From contig CABUAT010000020.1 of the NCBI GenBank assembly GCA_902489665.1, positions 1 to 36,768 of the forward strand: 36,768 bases of DNA, written 5' to 3'. The position numbers and the translations under genes were made by a program. The notes beneath the pieces were generated by a model that saw only the letters and a list, made by a program, of their open reading frames with translations, did not search any database and was not told the origin of the DNA. Each line of letters opens with the position of its first letter. Positions within the stretch are counted from its first letter, which is position 1. Shown in pieces: positions 13,560 to 22,248 of this stretch. Origin of the DNA: an uncultured Collinsella sp. GTDB lineage: Bacteria > Actinomycetota > Coriobacteriia > Coriobacteriales > Coriobacteriaceae.

Positions 13560-15584
13560 ATGCGTCAATTTAAGACCGAGAGCAAAAAACTGCTCGACCT
13601 CATGATCAACTCCATCTACACCAATAAAGAAATCTTCCTGCGCGAGCTTATCTCTAACGCGAGCGACGCCGTCGACAAGCTCAACTTTAAGAGCCTGCAG
13701 GACCCGAGCGTTAAGCTCGACCAAGGTGACCTTGCCATCCGCGTCTCTTTCGACAAGGATGCCCGCACCATCACGATCTCGGATAACGGCATTGGCATGA
13801 CCGCCGAGGAGCTCGAGCGCAACCTGGGCACCATCGCCCATTCCGGCTCCGAGGAGTTTAAGACCGAGAACGCCGAGCAGCAGGGTTCGGAAGTCGACAT
13901 CATCGGCCAGTTTGGCGTGGGCTTCTACTCGGCTTTTATGGTCGCCAGCCATGTGAAGGTCGTCAGCCGCGCCTATGGCGCGGATGTCGCCCATGTGTGG
14001 GAATCCGACGGTCTTGAGGGCTACACCATCGAGGACGGCGAGCGTGCCGAGCACGGTACCGATGTCATCCTGACGCTGCGCGAGAACGAGAAGCTCGATG
14101 CCGACGGCGAGGCCGAGACCTACGATCGCTTCCTGACCGAGTGGGGCCTCAAGAGCCTAATTCAGCAGTACAGTAACTATGTGCGTTACCCGATCCAGAT
14201 GATGGTGTCCAAGAGCCGCCAGAAGCCCAAGCCCGAGGATGCTGGCGATGACTACACGCCCGAGTACGAGGACTACCAGGAGCTCGAGACCGTCAACTCC
14301 ATGACGCCGATCTGGAAAAAGCGCAGCTCCGATGTCGAGCAGAAGGACTACGACGAGTTCTACAAGTCCACGTTCCACGACTTTGACGATCCTGCGCGCA
14401 CCATCAGCTTCCATGCCGAGGGCACGCTCGAGTATGACGCCCTGCTGTTTGTGCCGGGCCGCGCGCCGTTCGATCTGTACAGCAAGGATTACGAGAAGGG
14501 TCTGGCGCTCTACAGCTCCAATGTCCTGATCATGGAGAAGTGCGACGACCTGCTGCCCGACTACTACAACTTTGTCCGCGGCGTCGTGGATTCCGCCGAC
14601 GTGTCGCTCAACATCTCGCGTGAGACGCTGCAGCAGAACCGTCAGCTCAAGGCCATCGCCAAGCGTGTGGAAAAGAAGATCACCGCTGACCTTGAGGATA
14701 TGCGTGACAACGACCGCGAGGCCTACGAGAAGTTCTTTGAGAACTTTGGCCGCGGCCTTAAGTACGGCATCTACTCGAGCTATGGCATGAAGGCCGATGA
14801 GCTCGCCGACCTGCTGCTGTTCTGGTCTGCCAAGGAACAGAAGATGATTACACTGGCCGAGTATGCCAAGGGCATGCCCGAGGATCAGAAGGCCATCTAC
14901 TACGCCGCCGGCGATTCGCGCGAGCGCTTGGCCAAGATGCCCGTGGTAAAGGGCGTGCTCGACCGCGGCTATGACGTGCTGCTTCTGACGCAGGACGTGG
15001 ATGAGTTTACCTTCCAGGCCATGCGTGAGTACGTTGCCGCCGATATGCCCAAGATCTACGAGGACGATGCTGCCCGCGAGGCTGCCGAGAAGGCTGTGGC
15101 CGACGGTGCCGAGCCCGAGGTCGAGGATCGTCATCTGGAGCTCAAGAACGTCGCGACCGGCGATCTTGACTTGGCGACCGATGACGAGAAGAAGGAGGCC
15201 GAGGACGCCACCAAGGAGAACGAGGACCTCTTTAACGCCATGAAGGAGGCGCTCGGCGACAAGGTCGAGAAGGTTGCCGTCTCTGCGCGTCTGACTGACG
15301 CCCCCGCCTGCATCACCACCGAGGGTCCGCTTTCGCTCGAGATGGAGAAGGTGCTTCAGAAGGGTCCCGAGGGCGCGCCCGACGGTATGCCCAAGAGCCA
15401 GCGCGTGCTCGAGCTCAACGCTAAGCATCCTGTCTTCGCCAAGCTCGTCGCTGCCCAGAAGGCGGGCGACGCCGACAAGATTAAGCAGTACTCCGGCCTG
15501 CTCTACGACCAGGCCCTGCTCGTCGAGGGCATCCTCCCCGAGGACCCCGTAGCCTTCGCGGCAGCTGTTTGTAACTTGATGTAG
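13560..15584 (+). CDS. htpG: Hsp90-family molecular chaperone HtpG
   Basis: A 674-residue cytoplasmic ATP-dependent chaperone. The N-terminal GHKL ATPase domain has E29 and N33 (FLRELISNASDA), D75 with ITISDNGIGM, and the lid glycine motif IGQFGVGFYSAFMV (115-128). The middle domain contains SRETLQQNRQL with the arginine that contacts ATP. The C-terminal dimerisation domain is complete and contains an acidic stretch (DDEKKEAEDATKENEDL). Length is slightly above the usual 620-640 because of this insert. AAAGGA lies 6 nt before the ATG. It is a single-gene unit with an unusual leader and a strong hairpin downstream. Confidence 0.97.
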   Translation: MRQFKTESKKLLDLMINSIYTNKEIFLRELISNASDAVDKLNFKSLQDPSVKLDQGDLAIRVSFDKDARTITISDNGIGMTAEELERNLGTIAHSGSEEFKTENAEQQGSEVDIIGQFGVGFYSAFMVASHVKVVSRAYGADVAHVWESDGLEGYTIEDGERAEHGTDVILTLRENEKLDADGEAETYDRFLTEWGLKSLIQQYSNYVRYPIQMMVSKSRQKPKPEDAGDDYTPEYEDYQELETVNSMTPIWKKRSSDVEQKDYDEFYKSTFHDFDDPARTISFHAEGTLEYDALLFVPGRAPFDLYSKDYEKGLALYSSNVLIMEKCDDLLPDYYNFVRGVVDSADVSLNISRETLQQNRQLKAIAKRVEKKITADLEDMRDNDREAYEKFFENFGRGLKYGIYSSYGMKADELADLLLFWSAKEQKMITLAEYAKGMPEDQKAIYYAAGDSRERLAKMPVVKGVLDRGYDVLLLTQDVDEFTFQAMREYVAADMPKIYEDDAAREAAEKAVADGAEPEVEDRHLELKNVATGDLDLATDDEKKEAEDATKENEDLFNAMKEALGDKVEKVAVSARLTDAPACITTEGPLSLEMEKVLQKGPEGAPDGMPKSQRVLELNAKHPVFAKLVAAQKAGDADKIKQYSGLLYDQALLVEGILPEDPVAFAAAVCNLM

Positions 15585-15614
15585 TTCGGGGATACGGCAC
15601 CGTAACTAGATTAG

Positions 15615-15690
15615 AACGAGAGTGGATAATTTCCCACTTTTGGCTCGAGCGCGGGCTTAAAGTGGGGGATTTTCCACTCTCGTTTGCTTT
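15615..15690. terminator. Long hairpin terminator after htpG
   Basis: AACGAGAGTGGA (15615-15626) pairs with TCCACTCTCGTT (15673-15684). An inner pair CCCACTTT (15633-15640) / AAAGTGGG (15659-15666) continues the stem. The tail TGCTTTTG is T-rich. It probably ends htpG transcription. Confidence 0.7.
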
Positions 15691-15704
15691 TGTACGGAGT
15701 AGTC

Positions 15705-15785
15705 ATTGGGGACGTTCTTAAATGACTAGTCGTTGGGGACGTTCTTGTTTGACTAGTCGGTTAAGAACGTCCCCAACGACTAGTC
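15705..15785. repeat. REP-like palindrome with GACTAGTC and GGGGACGTTCTT
   Basis: Two 23-nt arms, 15724-15746 and 15763-15785, are perfect reverse complements. They start or end in GACTAGTC and contain TTGGGGACGTTCTT or its complement. The 16-nt loop carries a third GACTAGTC (15751-15758), itself a palindrome. A degenerate extra copy of the arm precedes it (about 15699-15721). There are no coding features. It looks like a mobile intergenic repeat rather than a terminator. Confidence 0.75.
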
Positions 15786-15968
15786 GGATTGCTAATTTGT
15801 GTGGGTTGTGGTTTTGGGAGCTGCGGGAGTTTAAGATACTGTACATCTGTACGCTAACTCATCTTCGTAGTATATTGCTACCCGCAAAACTCAGCACCAT
15901 TGTGCCGCGAGGCGCTAAAGCGTCTACGTACAATGGTTGTCGATAGTACGATTCGATTCAACGACAGG
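15786..15968 (+). promoter_or_regulatory. Regulatory region of the YhgE/Pip pair
   Basis: The dyad GTACA-TC-TGTAC (15841-15852) overlaps the expected -35 position of a -10-like TATATT (15871-15876). GTAG/CTAC flank the -10 (15868-15882). This is the form of a repressor-controlled promoter, as expected for a TetR-type regulator, but no such regulator gene is in the window. Confidence 0.45.
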
Positions 15969-18758
15969 ATGGATGGTCCAAGCGTGAGTCTCGGCAGCAA
16001 ACTATCCAATGCAAAGGTGTCCTTTGCGATATTTAAGCGCGACATTAAGCGACTGCTTATGAATCCCGTCGCCCTGGTGGTTACCCTGGGCGTGTGCGTC
16101 ATTCCCTCGCTGTATGCCTGGTACAACATCGTTGCCAACTGGGATCCGTACGGAAATACCCAGGGCATTAAAATCGCCATTGCCAACAATGATCAGGGCA
16201 CCCAGAACGACCTGGTGGGCGAGCTTAACGCAGGCGATAAGGTGGTCGACCAGCTCAAGGAGAACGACCAGCTTGGCTGGACCTTCGTCGACTCGGCGGC
16301 AGATGCCAAAGAGGGCGTCGAAAGTGGCGAATACTATGCTGCCATCGTGATTCCCAAGAACTTCTCCGACAATCTCGTCTCGATGCTCGACGGCAATTAC
16401 CATCAGCCGAAGCTCACCTATTACGTCAACGAGAAAAAGAGCGCCATTGCGCCCAAGGTCACCGATACCGGTGCCAACACCATCGAGGAGCAGATCAACT
16501 CGGAATTTGTCTCCACGGTGGGCGAGACCGTCGCGGGCATTGCCAAAGATGCTGGCATCGACCTTAAAGACAAGGCAACTCAGACCCAGGATTCGCTGGC
16601 GGGCTCGGTGTCCGAGGCGTCTGATACCCTGGGCGAAGTACGTGATTCCATCGGCGACATGAACACCGCCATCGACAAGACAAACAGCTCGATTGCTTCG
16701 GCCGATGCCGCGCTGGCGGGTCTGCAGGGACAGGCGCCTTCGCTAACGCAGGCAATCGCTCAGGGCAATGACCTGCTGGGCGAAGCTCGCACCACGGCTG
16801 GCAAGTCCATCACCTCGCTCTCCAAGGCACTTTCGGAGGGCAGCATCGTGCTGAGCAAGACATCGGCTTCTGCGAACGCCGCGATTGGCAAACTCACCGG
16901 TACGGTTACGTCCACGACCACTCGAATCGACAACTCGCTCGAATCCCTTCAGGCGACGATTGACCACAACAGCGCTGTCATCGAGCGCCTGCAGATTCTC
17001 GCTAACGATACGTCAACGGGGTCGGAGGACGCCGACGCGCTCATCGCATCGACCATCAATTCGCTTCGCGAGCAAAACCAGAAGCTGCAGAGCATCAAGG
17101 ATGGCCTCTCTGCACAGTCGAGCGCCATGGCAAAAGACGCTACGGCAATCTCGAACGCGAGCAACGTACTCAACGCGGCAATTAAGACCGGTACGGCTAA
17201 CCTCGGTCAGGCTCAGACCGATCTGGGGCAGAACGCACTGCCGAAGGCTTCGAGCGCGCTCGACTCCTTTGCCGCCGTTTCGGGCGATTTGACCGGCATT
17301 GTATCGGGTATGACCCCCACGATAGCGAGCGCGCGCGGCACGCTGGCGCAGCTCGACGCCACGCTCAAGCAGGCAAAGACCACGCTGTCCCAAACCGACG
17401 CCTCCCTTGCCAAGGTTCAGGATAAGCTCGCGACCGCCGCCAATGACATTGCGGCGCTACAGACCTCTGAGTCTATGGGCGAGTTAGCCGACCTCATGGA
17501 CGTCGACGTCGATGACGTGGCAGATTTCATGGCATCTCCGGTTGAGCTGACGTCCAAGTCAATCTATCCAGTCAAGAGCTTTGGCTCGGGCATCGCTCCC
17601 TTCTACACCAATCTGGCGCTGTGGGTAGGCGGCTATGTGCTCATCGCTATCTACAAGCTCGAGGTCGACCGCGAGGGCATCGGTAGCTTTACGGCGCGTC
17701 AGGGCTACTTTGGCCGCTGGCTGCTGATGGTGATCCTGGGTGCGTTCCAGGCCATCATCGTTACGGTGGGCGACCTGGTCATTGGCGTTCAGTGCGTCAA
17801 TCCGCTGCTCTTTGTGCTGGGCGGCATTGCTATCTCGTTCACCTACGTCAACATCATCTATGCGCTGTCCACTACCTTTAAGCATATCGGCAAGGCTATC
17901 GGCGTCATCCTCGTCATTGTGCAGATCCCCGGCTCGTCGGGCATGTATCCCATCGAGATGATGCCCGGCTTCTTCCAGTGGCTGCACCCGCTGCTGCCCT
18001 TCACCTATGGCATCAACCTGCTGCGCGAGACCGTCGGTGGCATGTATTCGTTCAACTACCTGTTCAACCTGTGCATCCTGGGCGTGTTCCTTATTATCGC
18101 GCTCTTTATCGGTCTGCAGCTGCGCCCGTTGCTGCTCAACCTCAACCTGCTCTTTGATAAGCAGCTTTCCACGACGGGCCTCATGATCTGCGAGTCCAAC
18201 GACCTGCCGCGCCAGCGCTATTCGCTGCGCACGGCCATGCGCGTCATGCTCGATTCGGATTCGTACCGTCGCGAGCTGCTCGATCATGCCGTGGCGTTTG
18301 AGCATCGCTACCCGTACTACATCAAGGGCGGTTTTGCCGCCGTGGTAGGCGTGCAGGTTCTGCTCTTTGTGCTTTCGACGGTGCTCGATATCGACAATAA
18401 CGGCAAGATCATTCTGCTCGTTATCTGGATCATTTCGGTTATCGCCATCTGTGGCTGGCTCATCAACATCGAGTACATCCGTGCGAGCCTCAATACCCAG
18501 ATGCGTATCTCGGCGCTTTCGGACGAGGACCTTCGCCGCGAGATGCGCGAGCACACGGCTGCCATCCCTGCTGCCCGTCGCATGTTTGGTCTCAACGCCA
18601 GCGAGCGGGGCACCAAGGACAGCGAACAGCCCACGAGCCGTCTGCCGCATATCGGTGCGCATCGTAAGGCTCAAGATGTCGACGACGTTGACAACGTAAG
18701 CGGAAACGACGGGGACACCACCCCGCTTGGCAAGCACTCTAAAGGAGGTGAGGCATAA
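15969..18758 (+). CDS. YhgE/Pip-family membrane protein, first of a tandem pair
   Basis: About 929 residues. After a short cytoplasmic segment there is a membrane helix at about residues 34-52 (ALVVTLGVCVIPSLYAWYNI), followed by the YhgE N-terminal signature NWDPYGNT. A long extracellular, alanine/serine-rich helical region follows (about 180-520) with repeated dialanine and SIxSLS patterns, probably coiled coil. From about residue 545 comes an ABC-2-permease-like C-terminal domain with several membrane helices. Two more helices (about 785-835) and a polar tail follow, which the second paralogue lacks. The family includes lactococcal phage infection protein Pip and proteins linked to type VII secretion. 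The start is uncertain: the frame is open from TTG 15900, with ATG 15933, ATG 15969 and GTG 15984 all possible and none with a strong ribosome site. Confidence 0.88.
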   Translation: MDGPSVSLGSKLSNAKVSFAIFKRDIKRLLMNPVALVVTLGVCVIPSLYAWYNIVANWDPYGNTQGIKIAIANNDQGTQNDLVGELNAGDKVVDQLKENDQLGWTFVDSAADAKEGVESGEYYAAIVIPKNFSDNLVSMLDGNYHQPKLTYYVNEKKSAIAPKVTDTGANTIEEQINSEFVSTVGETVAGIAKDAGIDLKDKATQTQDSLAGSVSEASDTLGEVRDSIGDMNTAIDKTNSSIASADAALAGLQGQAPSLTQAIAQGNDLLGEARTTAGKSITSLSKALSEGSIVLSKTSASANAAIGKLTGTVTSTTTRIDNSLESLQATIDHNSAVIERLQILANDTSTGSEDADALIASTINSLREQNQKLQSIKDGLSAQSSAMAKDATAISNASNVLNAAIKTGTANLGQAQTDLGQNALPKASSALDSFAAVSGDLTGIVSGMTPTIASARGTLAQLDATLKQAKTTLSQTDASLAKVQDKLATAANDIAALQTSESMGELADLMDVDVDDVADFMASPVELTSKSIYPVKSFGSGIAPFYTNLALWVGGYVLIAIYKLEVDREGIGSFTARQGYFGRWLLMVILGAFQAIIVTVGDLVIGVQCVNPLLFVLGGIAISFTYVNIIYALSTTFKHIGKAIGVILVIVQIPGSSGMYPIEMMPGFFQWLHPLLPFTYGINLLRETVGGMYSFNYLFNLCILGVFLIIALFIGLQLRPLLLNLNLLFDKQLSTTGLMICESNDLPRQRYSLRTAMRVMLDSDSYRRELLDHAVAFEHRYPYYIKGGFAAVVGVQVLLFVLSTVLDIDNNGKIILLVIWIISVIAICGWLINIEYIRASLNTQMRISALSDEDLRREMREHTAAIPAARRMFGLNASERGTKDSEQPTSRLPHIGAHRKAQDVDDVDNVSGNDGDTTPLGKHSKGGEA

Positions 18759-20948
18759 ATGAAAAACATCCTGCACCTGTTTAAGCGCGATGTCCAAAAC
18801 GTGTCTCGCTCCGTGATCGGCTTGGTTGTTGTGATGGGCCTGATCATCGTGCCGTGCCTGTACGCGTGGTTTAACATCGCCGGAAGCTGGGATCCCTACG
18901 GCAATACCGGCAACCTTAAAATTGCAGTGGTCAACACCGACGAGGGCTACGAGAGCGATCTGATTCCCGTCGAGGTCAACGTGGGCGAAAACGTAACCGC
19001 CACTCTGCGCGGCAACGAGAACTTCGACTGGGTCGTTCTCAACGACCGCGATAAGGCGATTGAGGGCGTTAAGTCGGGCGCGTACTACGCTGCCGTCGTT
19101 ATCCCTAAAACGTTTAGCGCCGATATGATGACGCTTTTCTCGACTGAGGTGAAGCACGCCGATATCGAGTTCTATGAGAACCAGAAGGCCAACGCCATCG
19201 CGCAGATCGTGACCGAGAAAGGCTCGAGCGCCGTCCAGAGTCAGGTCAACGAGACCTTTACCAAGACCATCACGACTATCGGTCTTAAAACCGTGTCCAG
19301 CCTGCTCGACTATATGAGCACCGACCAGGTGAGCAACTTTATCGCCAATCTGTCCTCTACGCTGGGCGATTCGGTCGAGGACCTGCAGGACGTTCAGGCG
19401 AGCGCGAAGTCGCTCGCGGGCATTTTGAGCTCTACGTCCGATTCGCTGACATCGGCGGGCGGCATGCTCAAGCAGACGGGCACCGTCGATGAGTCGACGA
19501 AGCAGCTGATGGAGCACGCCAAGAGCGGCATCAATGATTCCAAGGAAGCGCTCAAGGCCGCCAGCGATGCCGTTGACGCGGCGATTGACGGAAGCGCGGG
19601 CTCGTTCGACAACGTGTCCGCCGAGCTTGCGAAGGCATTCGATGCCGCGAATCAGCATGTTGACCTTACGGTGTCTCAGCTCAACGAAGCCGCAGCGGCG
19701 CTCAATACGCGTGCTGACGATATCGATGCGATGGCCGATCGGCTCCGCAACCTTGCCGACCAGGTGAGTGATGACAAGCTCAAAGACGGCCTTAAGTCCG
19801 CTGCGACGTCGCTGGGCAGAATTGCCGTGGAGTACCGCAACAATGCGAAGGACCTGACGGCGACCGCAAAGTCCCTTTCGGACAGCATGGCGGAGGTCAA
19901 CAACTCGCGCGCCGAGGTCGACCAGGCCATCGCCGATGCCAAAGCGGGTATCTCGGGTGCCAAGTCCGACTACGATTCTACGTTCTCGGTTAAGGCCAAG
20001 GAGCTCAAGAAGACCATTTCGGGCGTTCTGGATTCCCTGAACGGTATCTCGGGTGACTTGGATAGCGCCGTGAGCGGTCTGACCGACGCCTCTGGTTCGC
20101 TCGCGAAGGGTCTCTCCAAGGCTGCAAGGCTCGTCAACAAGGCTTCCGATCAGCTGGGCGAGGCGTCGGACAAGATCAGCGCCTTTAAGGACGAGCTTGA
20201 TAGCGCTCTGATCTCGGGTGACCTGGCCATGATTAAGACAATGATTGGCAGCGACCCCGAGGGCCTCGCCGTGTCGCTTTCCGGCCCTGTCGCACTCGAC
20301 CGCAAGCCGGTCTATCCGATCCGCAACTACGGTTCGGCCATGGCGCCGTTCTACACGATTCTGTCGCTCTGGGTCGGCTCGATTGTTCTGGCGGCCATGA
20401 TGAAGGTCTCGGTTGACGATGAGCTTATCAACGAGCTCATTCCCGTGCGCCTGCACGAGATCTACTTGGGCCGTTATCTGTTCTTTGGCGGCCTGGCCTT
20501 GCTGCAGGCGACGCTCGTGTGCGCGGGCGACATTCTGTTCTTTGGCATCCAGTGCGACAACCCGTTGCAGTTTGTGCTGGCGGGCTGGGTTGCGAGTCTC
20601 GTGTTCTCCAATATCGTCTACACGCTTACGGTATCGTTTGGAGATATCGGCAAGGCCCTCGCCGTCGTGCTGCTGGTCATGCAGGTCGGCGGTTCGGGCG
20701 GTACGTTCCCCATCGAGATGACCGGTCCCGTGTTCCAGGCGATCTATCCGTTCCTGCCGTTTACCCACGGCATCAACGCCATGCACGCCGCCATGGCCGG
20801 TGCCTACCATATGGAGTACTGGGTTGAGCTGGGCATCTTGGCGAGCTACCTGATTCCGTCGTTGGCCCTGGGCGTCGTCTTCCGCCGCCCGGTCATCAAA
20901 GCCAACGACTGGATCATCGAAAAGCTGGAGAGTACGAAACTTATTTAG
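18759..20948 (+). CDS. YhgE/Pip-family membrane protein, second of a tandem pair
   Basis: A 729-residue paralogue of the preceding protein. The N-terminal helix is at about residues 17-37 (VIGLVVVMGLIIVPCLYAWFNI), followed by SWDPYGNTGNLKIAVVN, closely parallel to the first gene. The middle (about 150-490) is a long helical, alanine-rich region. The C-terminal permease-like domain (about 520-715) has around five or six membrane helices. The ATG directly abuts the upstream stop codon, and the site AAAGGAGGTGA (18741-18751) lies inside the end of the upstream gene, so the two are translated together. Two complementary subunits forming one membrane complex is the likely reading. Function in this lineage is unknown. 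Confidence 0.92.
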   Translation: MKNILHLFKRDVQNVSRSVIGLVVVMGLIIVPCLYAWFNIAGSWDPYGNTGNLKIAVVNTDEGYESDLIPVEVNVGENVTATLRGNENFDWVVLNDRDKAIEGVKSGAYYAAVVIPKTFSADMMTLFSTEVKHADIEFYENQKANAIAQIVTEKGSSAVQSQVNETFTKTITTIGLKTVSSLLDYMSTDQVSNFIANLSSTLGDSVEDLQDVQASAKSLAGILSSTSDSLTSAGGMLKQTGTVDESTKQLMEHAKSGINDSKEALKAASDAVDAAIDGSAGSFDNVSAELAKAFDAANQHVDLTVSQLNEAAAALNTRADDIDAMADRLRNLADQVSDDKLKDGLKSAATSLGRIAVEYRNNAKDLTATAKSLSDSMAEVNNSRAEVDQAIADAKAGISGAKSDYDSTFSVKAKELKKTISGVLDSLNGISGDLDSAVSGLTDASGSLAKGLSKAARLVNKASDQLGEASDKISAFKDELDSALISGDLAMIKTMIGSDPEGLAVSLSGPVALDRKPVYPIRNYGSAMAPFYTILSLWVGSIVLAAMMKVSVDDELINELIPVRLHEIYLGRYLFFGGLALLQATLVCAGDILFFGIQCDNPLQFVLAGWVASLVFSNIVYTLTVSFGDIGKALAVVLLVMQVGGSGGTFPIEMTGPVFQAIYPFLPFTHGINAMHAAMAGAYHMEYWVELGILASYLIPSLALGVVFRRPVIKANDWIIEKLESTKLI

Positions 20949-21043
20949 CGCGACAGCGTGACATTGGCAAAACATCGAGGTTCACTTTGCCGACGCTTTA
21001 GTGGACTGGATTGCGTGGGTTGCTTGGTTGTTGTTACAGTAGC

Positions 21044-21078
21044 GGGGCGTGCCGGGGGTCCGGTGCGCCCTGTTTTTA
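21044..21078 (+). terminator. Terminator after the YhgE/Pip pair
   Basis: GGGCGTGCCGG (21045-21055) pairs with CCGGTGCGCCC (21060-21070), followed by TGTTTTTATT. Confidence 0.8.
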
Positions 21079-21079
21079 T

Positions 21080-21108
21080 TTGACCATGAGGCGGCACGCA
21101 GCCATACG
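21080..21108 (+). promoter_or_regulatory. Candidate promoter of the DMT transporter gene
   Basis: TTGACC (21080-21085), 17-nt spacer, CATACG (21103-21108). The -35 is the same hexamer used by the tRNA-Arg promoters; the -10 is weak. Confidence 0.4.
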
Positions 21109-21148
21109 CGTGCGGACACCACGCCCAGATTGAGTGTGAGGATGCCCT

Positions 21149-22132
21149 ATGCCCCAGCATGTCACTGACAATATCGAAATGATGCCCGATAGCCCCGTTG
21201 CTCGCGAGGACCTGGGTGCGGGCGGCACCTCCCGTGGTGCCGGCGCTCGCTCGCCGCTGTTCTGGAAGGTTCTGCTCCTTTCGGTGGCGGTCATCTGGGG
21301 CTACTCCTTTACCACTATGAAGGACGCACTCGGCACCATTCCGGTGTTCGCGCTGCTCTATGTACGCTTTCTGCCCGCAGCGTTGGTCATGTTTGCCGTC
21401 TTCCACAAGCGCATCATCGCGCACCTCAACGCTCGCAACCTGATCATTGGCCTGAGTATGGGCGTGCTCATGTGGGCGGCCTATGCGTTGCAGACGGTCG
21501 GTCTGGCACATACTACGGCGGGCAAGAATGCTTTTTTGACGGGCACGTATTGCATCCTTGTGCCGTTCGCGAGCTATTTCCTGAGCGGCGAAAAGCTCAC
21601 GCGCTACAACTTGGGTGCCGCGCTGCTGTGCCTAGCGGGCATTGGCCTCGTCGCACTCGATAGCGTTGAATTCAACATTGGTGACGTCATTACGCTGGCG
21701 GGTGCGGCCTTTTTCGCCATCCAGATGGCGGTGACTGCCAAGTACGGTCGCAAAATGGACATCAACGTCATCACGTTTTGGATGTTTGTGGGCAACGGCG
21801 TGCTGAGCCTGGCAACGTCGCTGCTATTCGAGACCCAAGCGCCTCTGTCCGTGTGGACGCCGAGCTTTATCAGTGCGATGGCGTTTCTCTCGGTGGGCTG
21901 CACGTGCGTGGCGCTGCTCATCCAAAACGTTGGATTGGCGCACGTCCCAGCCTCGACGGGCTCGCTGCTCCTTTCGATGGAGTCGCCTTCGGGTGTGCTG
22001 TTCTCGGTGCTGCTGATGGGGGAGGCGCTCACCTCGCGCCTGCTCGCCGGCTTCGTGCTTATCTTCCTGTCGATTATCTTGAGCGAGACTCACTTCGATT
22101 TTTTGCGTCGAAAGCCGCGCCCGCAATTGTAA
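21149..22132 (+). CDS. DMT-superfamily (EamA) transporter
   Basis: A 327-residue integral membrane protein with about 10 helices in two EamA repeats (about residues 39-165 and 176-313). The first repeat begins AVIWGYSFTTMKDAL, a typical EamA start. The second contains ASTGSLLLSMESPSGVLFSVLLMGE, the conserved helix-9 motif (E-P-x-x-x of the family, here ESP). Members export or import small metabolites such as amino acids; the substrate cannot be read from sequence. A hydrophilic N-terminus of about 35 residues precedes the first helix. GAGG lies 7 nt before the ATG. It is a single-gene unit between two terminators. Confidence 0.92.
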   Translation: MPQHVTDNIEMMPDSPVAREDLGAGGTSRGAGARSPLFWKVLLLSVAVIWGYSFTTMKDALGTIPVFALLYVRFLPAALVMFAVFHKRIIAHLNARNLIIGLSMGVLMWAAYALQTVGLAHTTAGKNAFLTGTYCILVPFASYFLSGEKLTRYNLGAALLCLAGIGLVALDSVEFNIGDVITLAGAAFFAIQMAVTAKYGRKMDINVITFWMFVGNGVLSLATSLLFETQAPLSVWTPSFISAMAFLSVGCTCVALLIQNVGLAHVPASTGSLLLSMESPSGVLFSVLLMGEALTSRLLAGFVLIFLSIILSETHFDFLRRKPRPQL

Positions 22133-22144
22133 ACAACTTGTTGC

Positions 22145-22170
22145 GCCGCCCTCCCGGGGCGGCATTTTTT
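22145..22170 (+). terminator. Terminator after the DMT transporter gene
   Basis: GCCGCCC (22145-22151) pairs with GGGCGGC (22157-22163) around TCCCG, followed by six T. Confidence 0.92.
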
Positions 22171-22248
22171 ATGCCTCGCCCTTAAAGTAGTACCTTGCAC
22201 TTTACGCTATCAAAGTGCTCGCTGCAAAAACGATACTGGAGGGCATCT

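Noticed and set aside
14157..15428. Long minus-strand frame inside htpG
   Set aside because: A shadow of the Hsp90 gene; low-complexity L/V/H-rich translation with no domain or ribosome site.
17559..20975. A 1138-codon open frame on the minus strand across both YhgE/Pip genes
   Set aside because: It mirrors the codon periodicity of the two plus-strand genes, which have membrane helices, motifs and a ribosome site. Its translation is rich in R, H, D and Q with no recognisable domain. High-GC genes commonly leave the opposite strand open.
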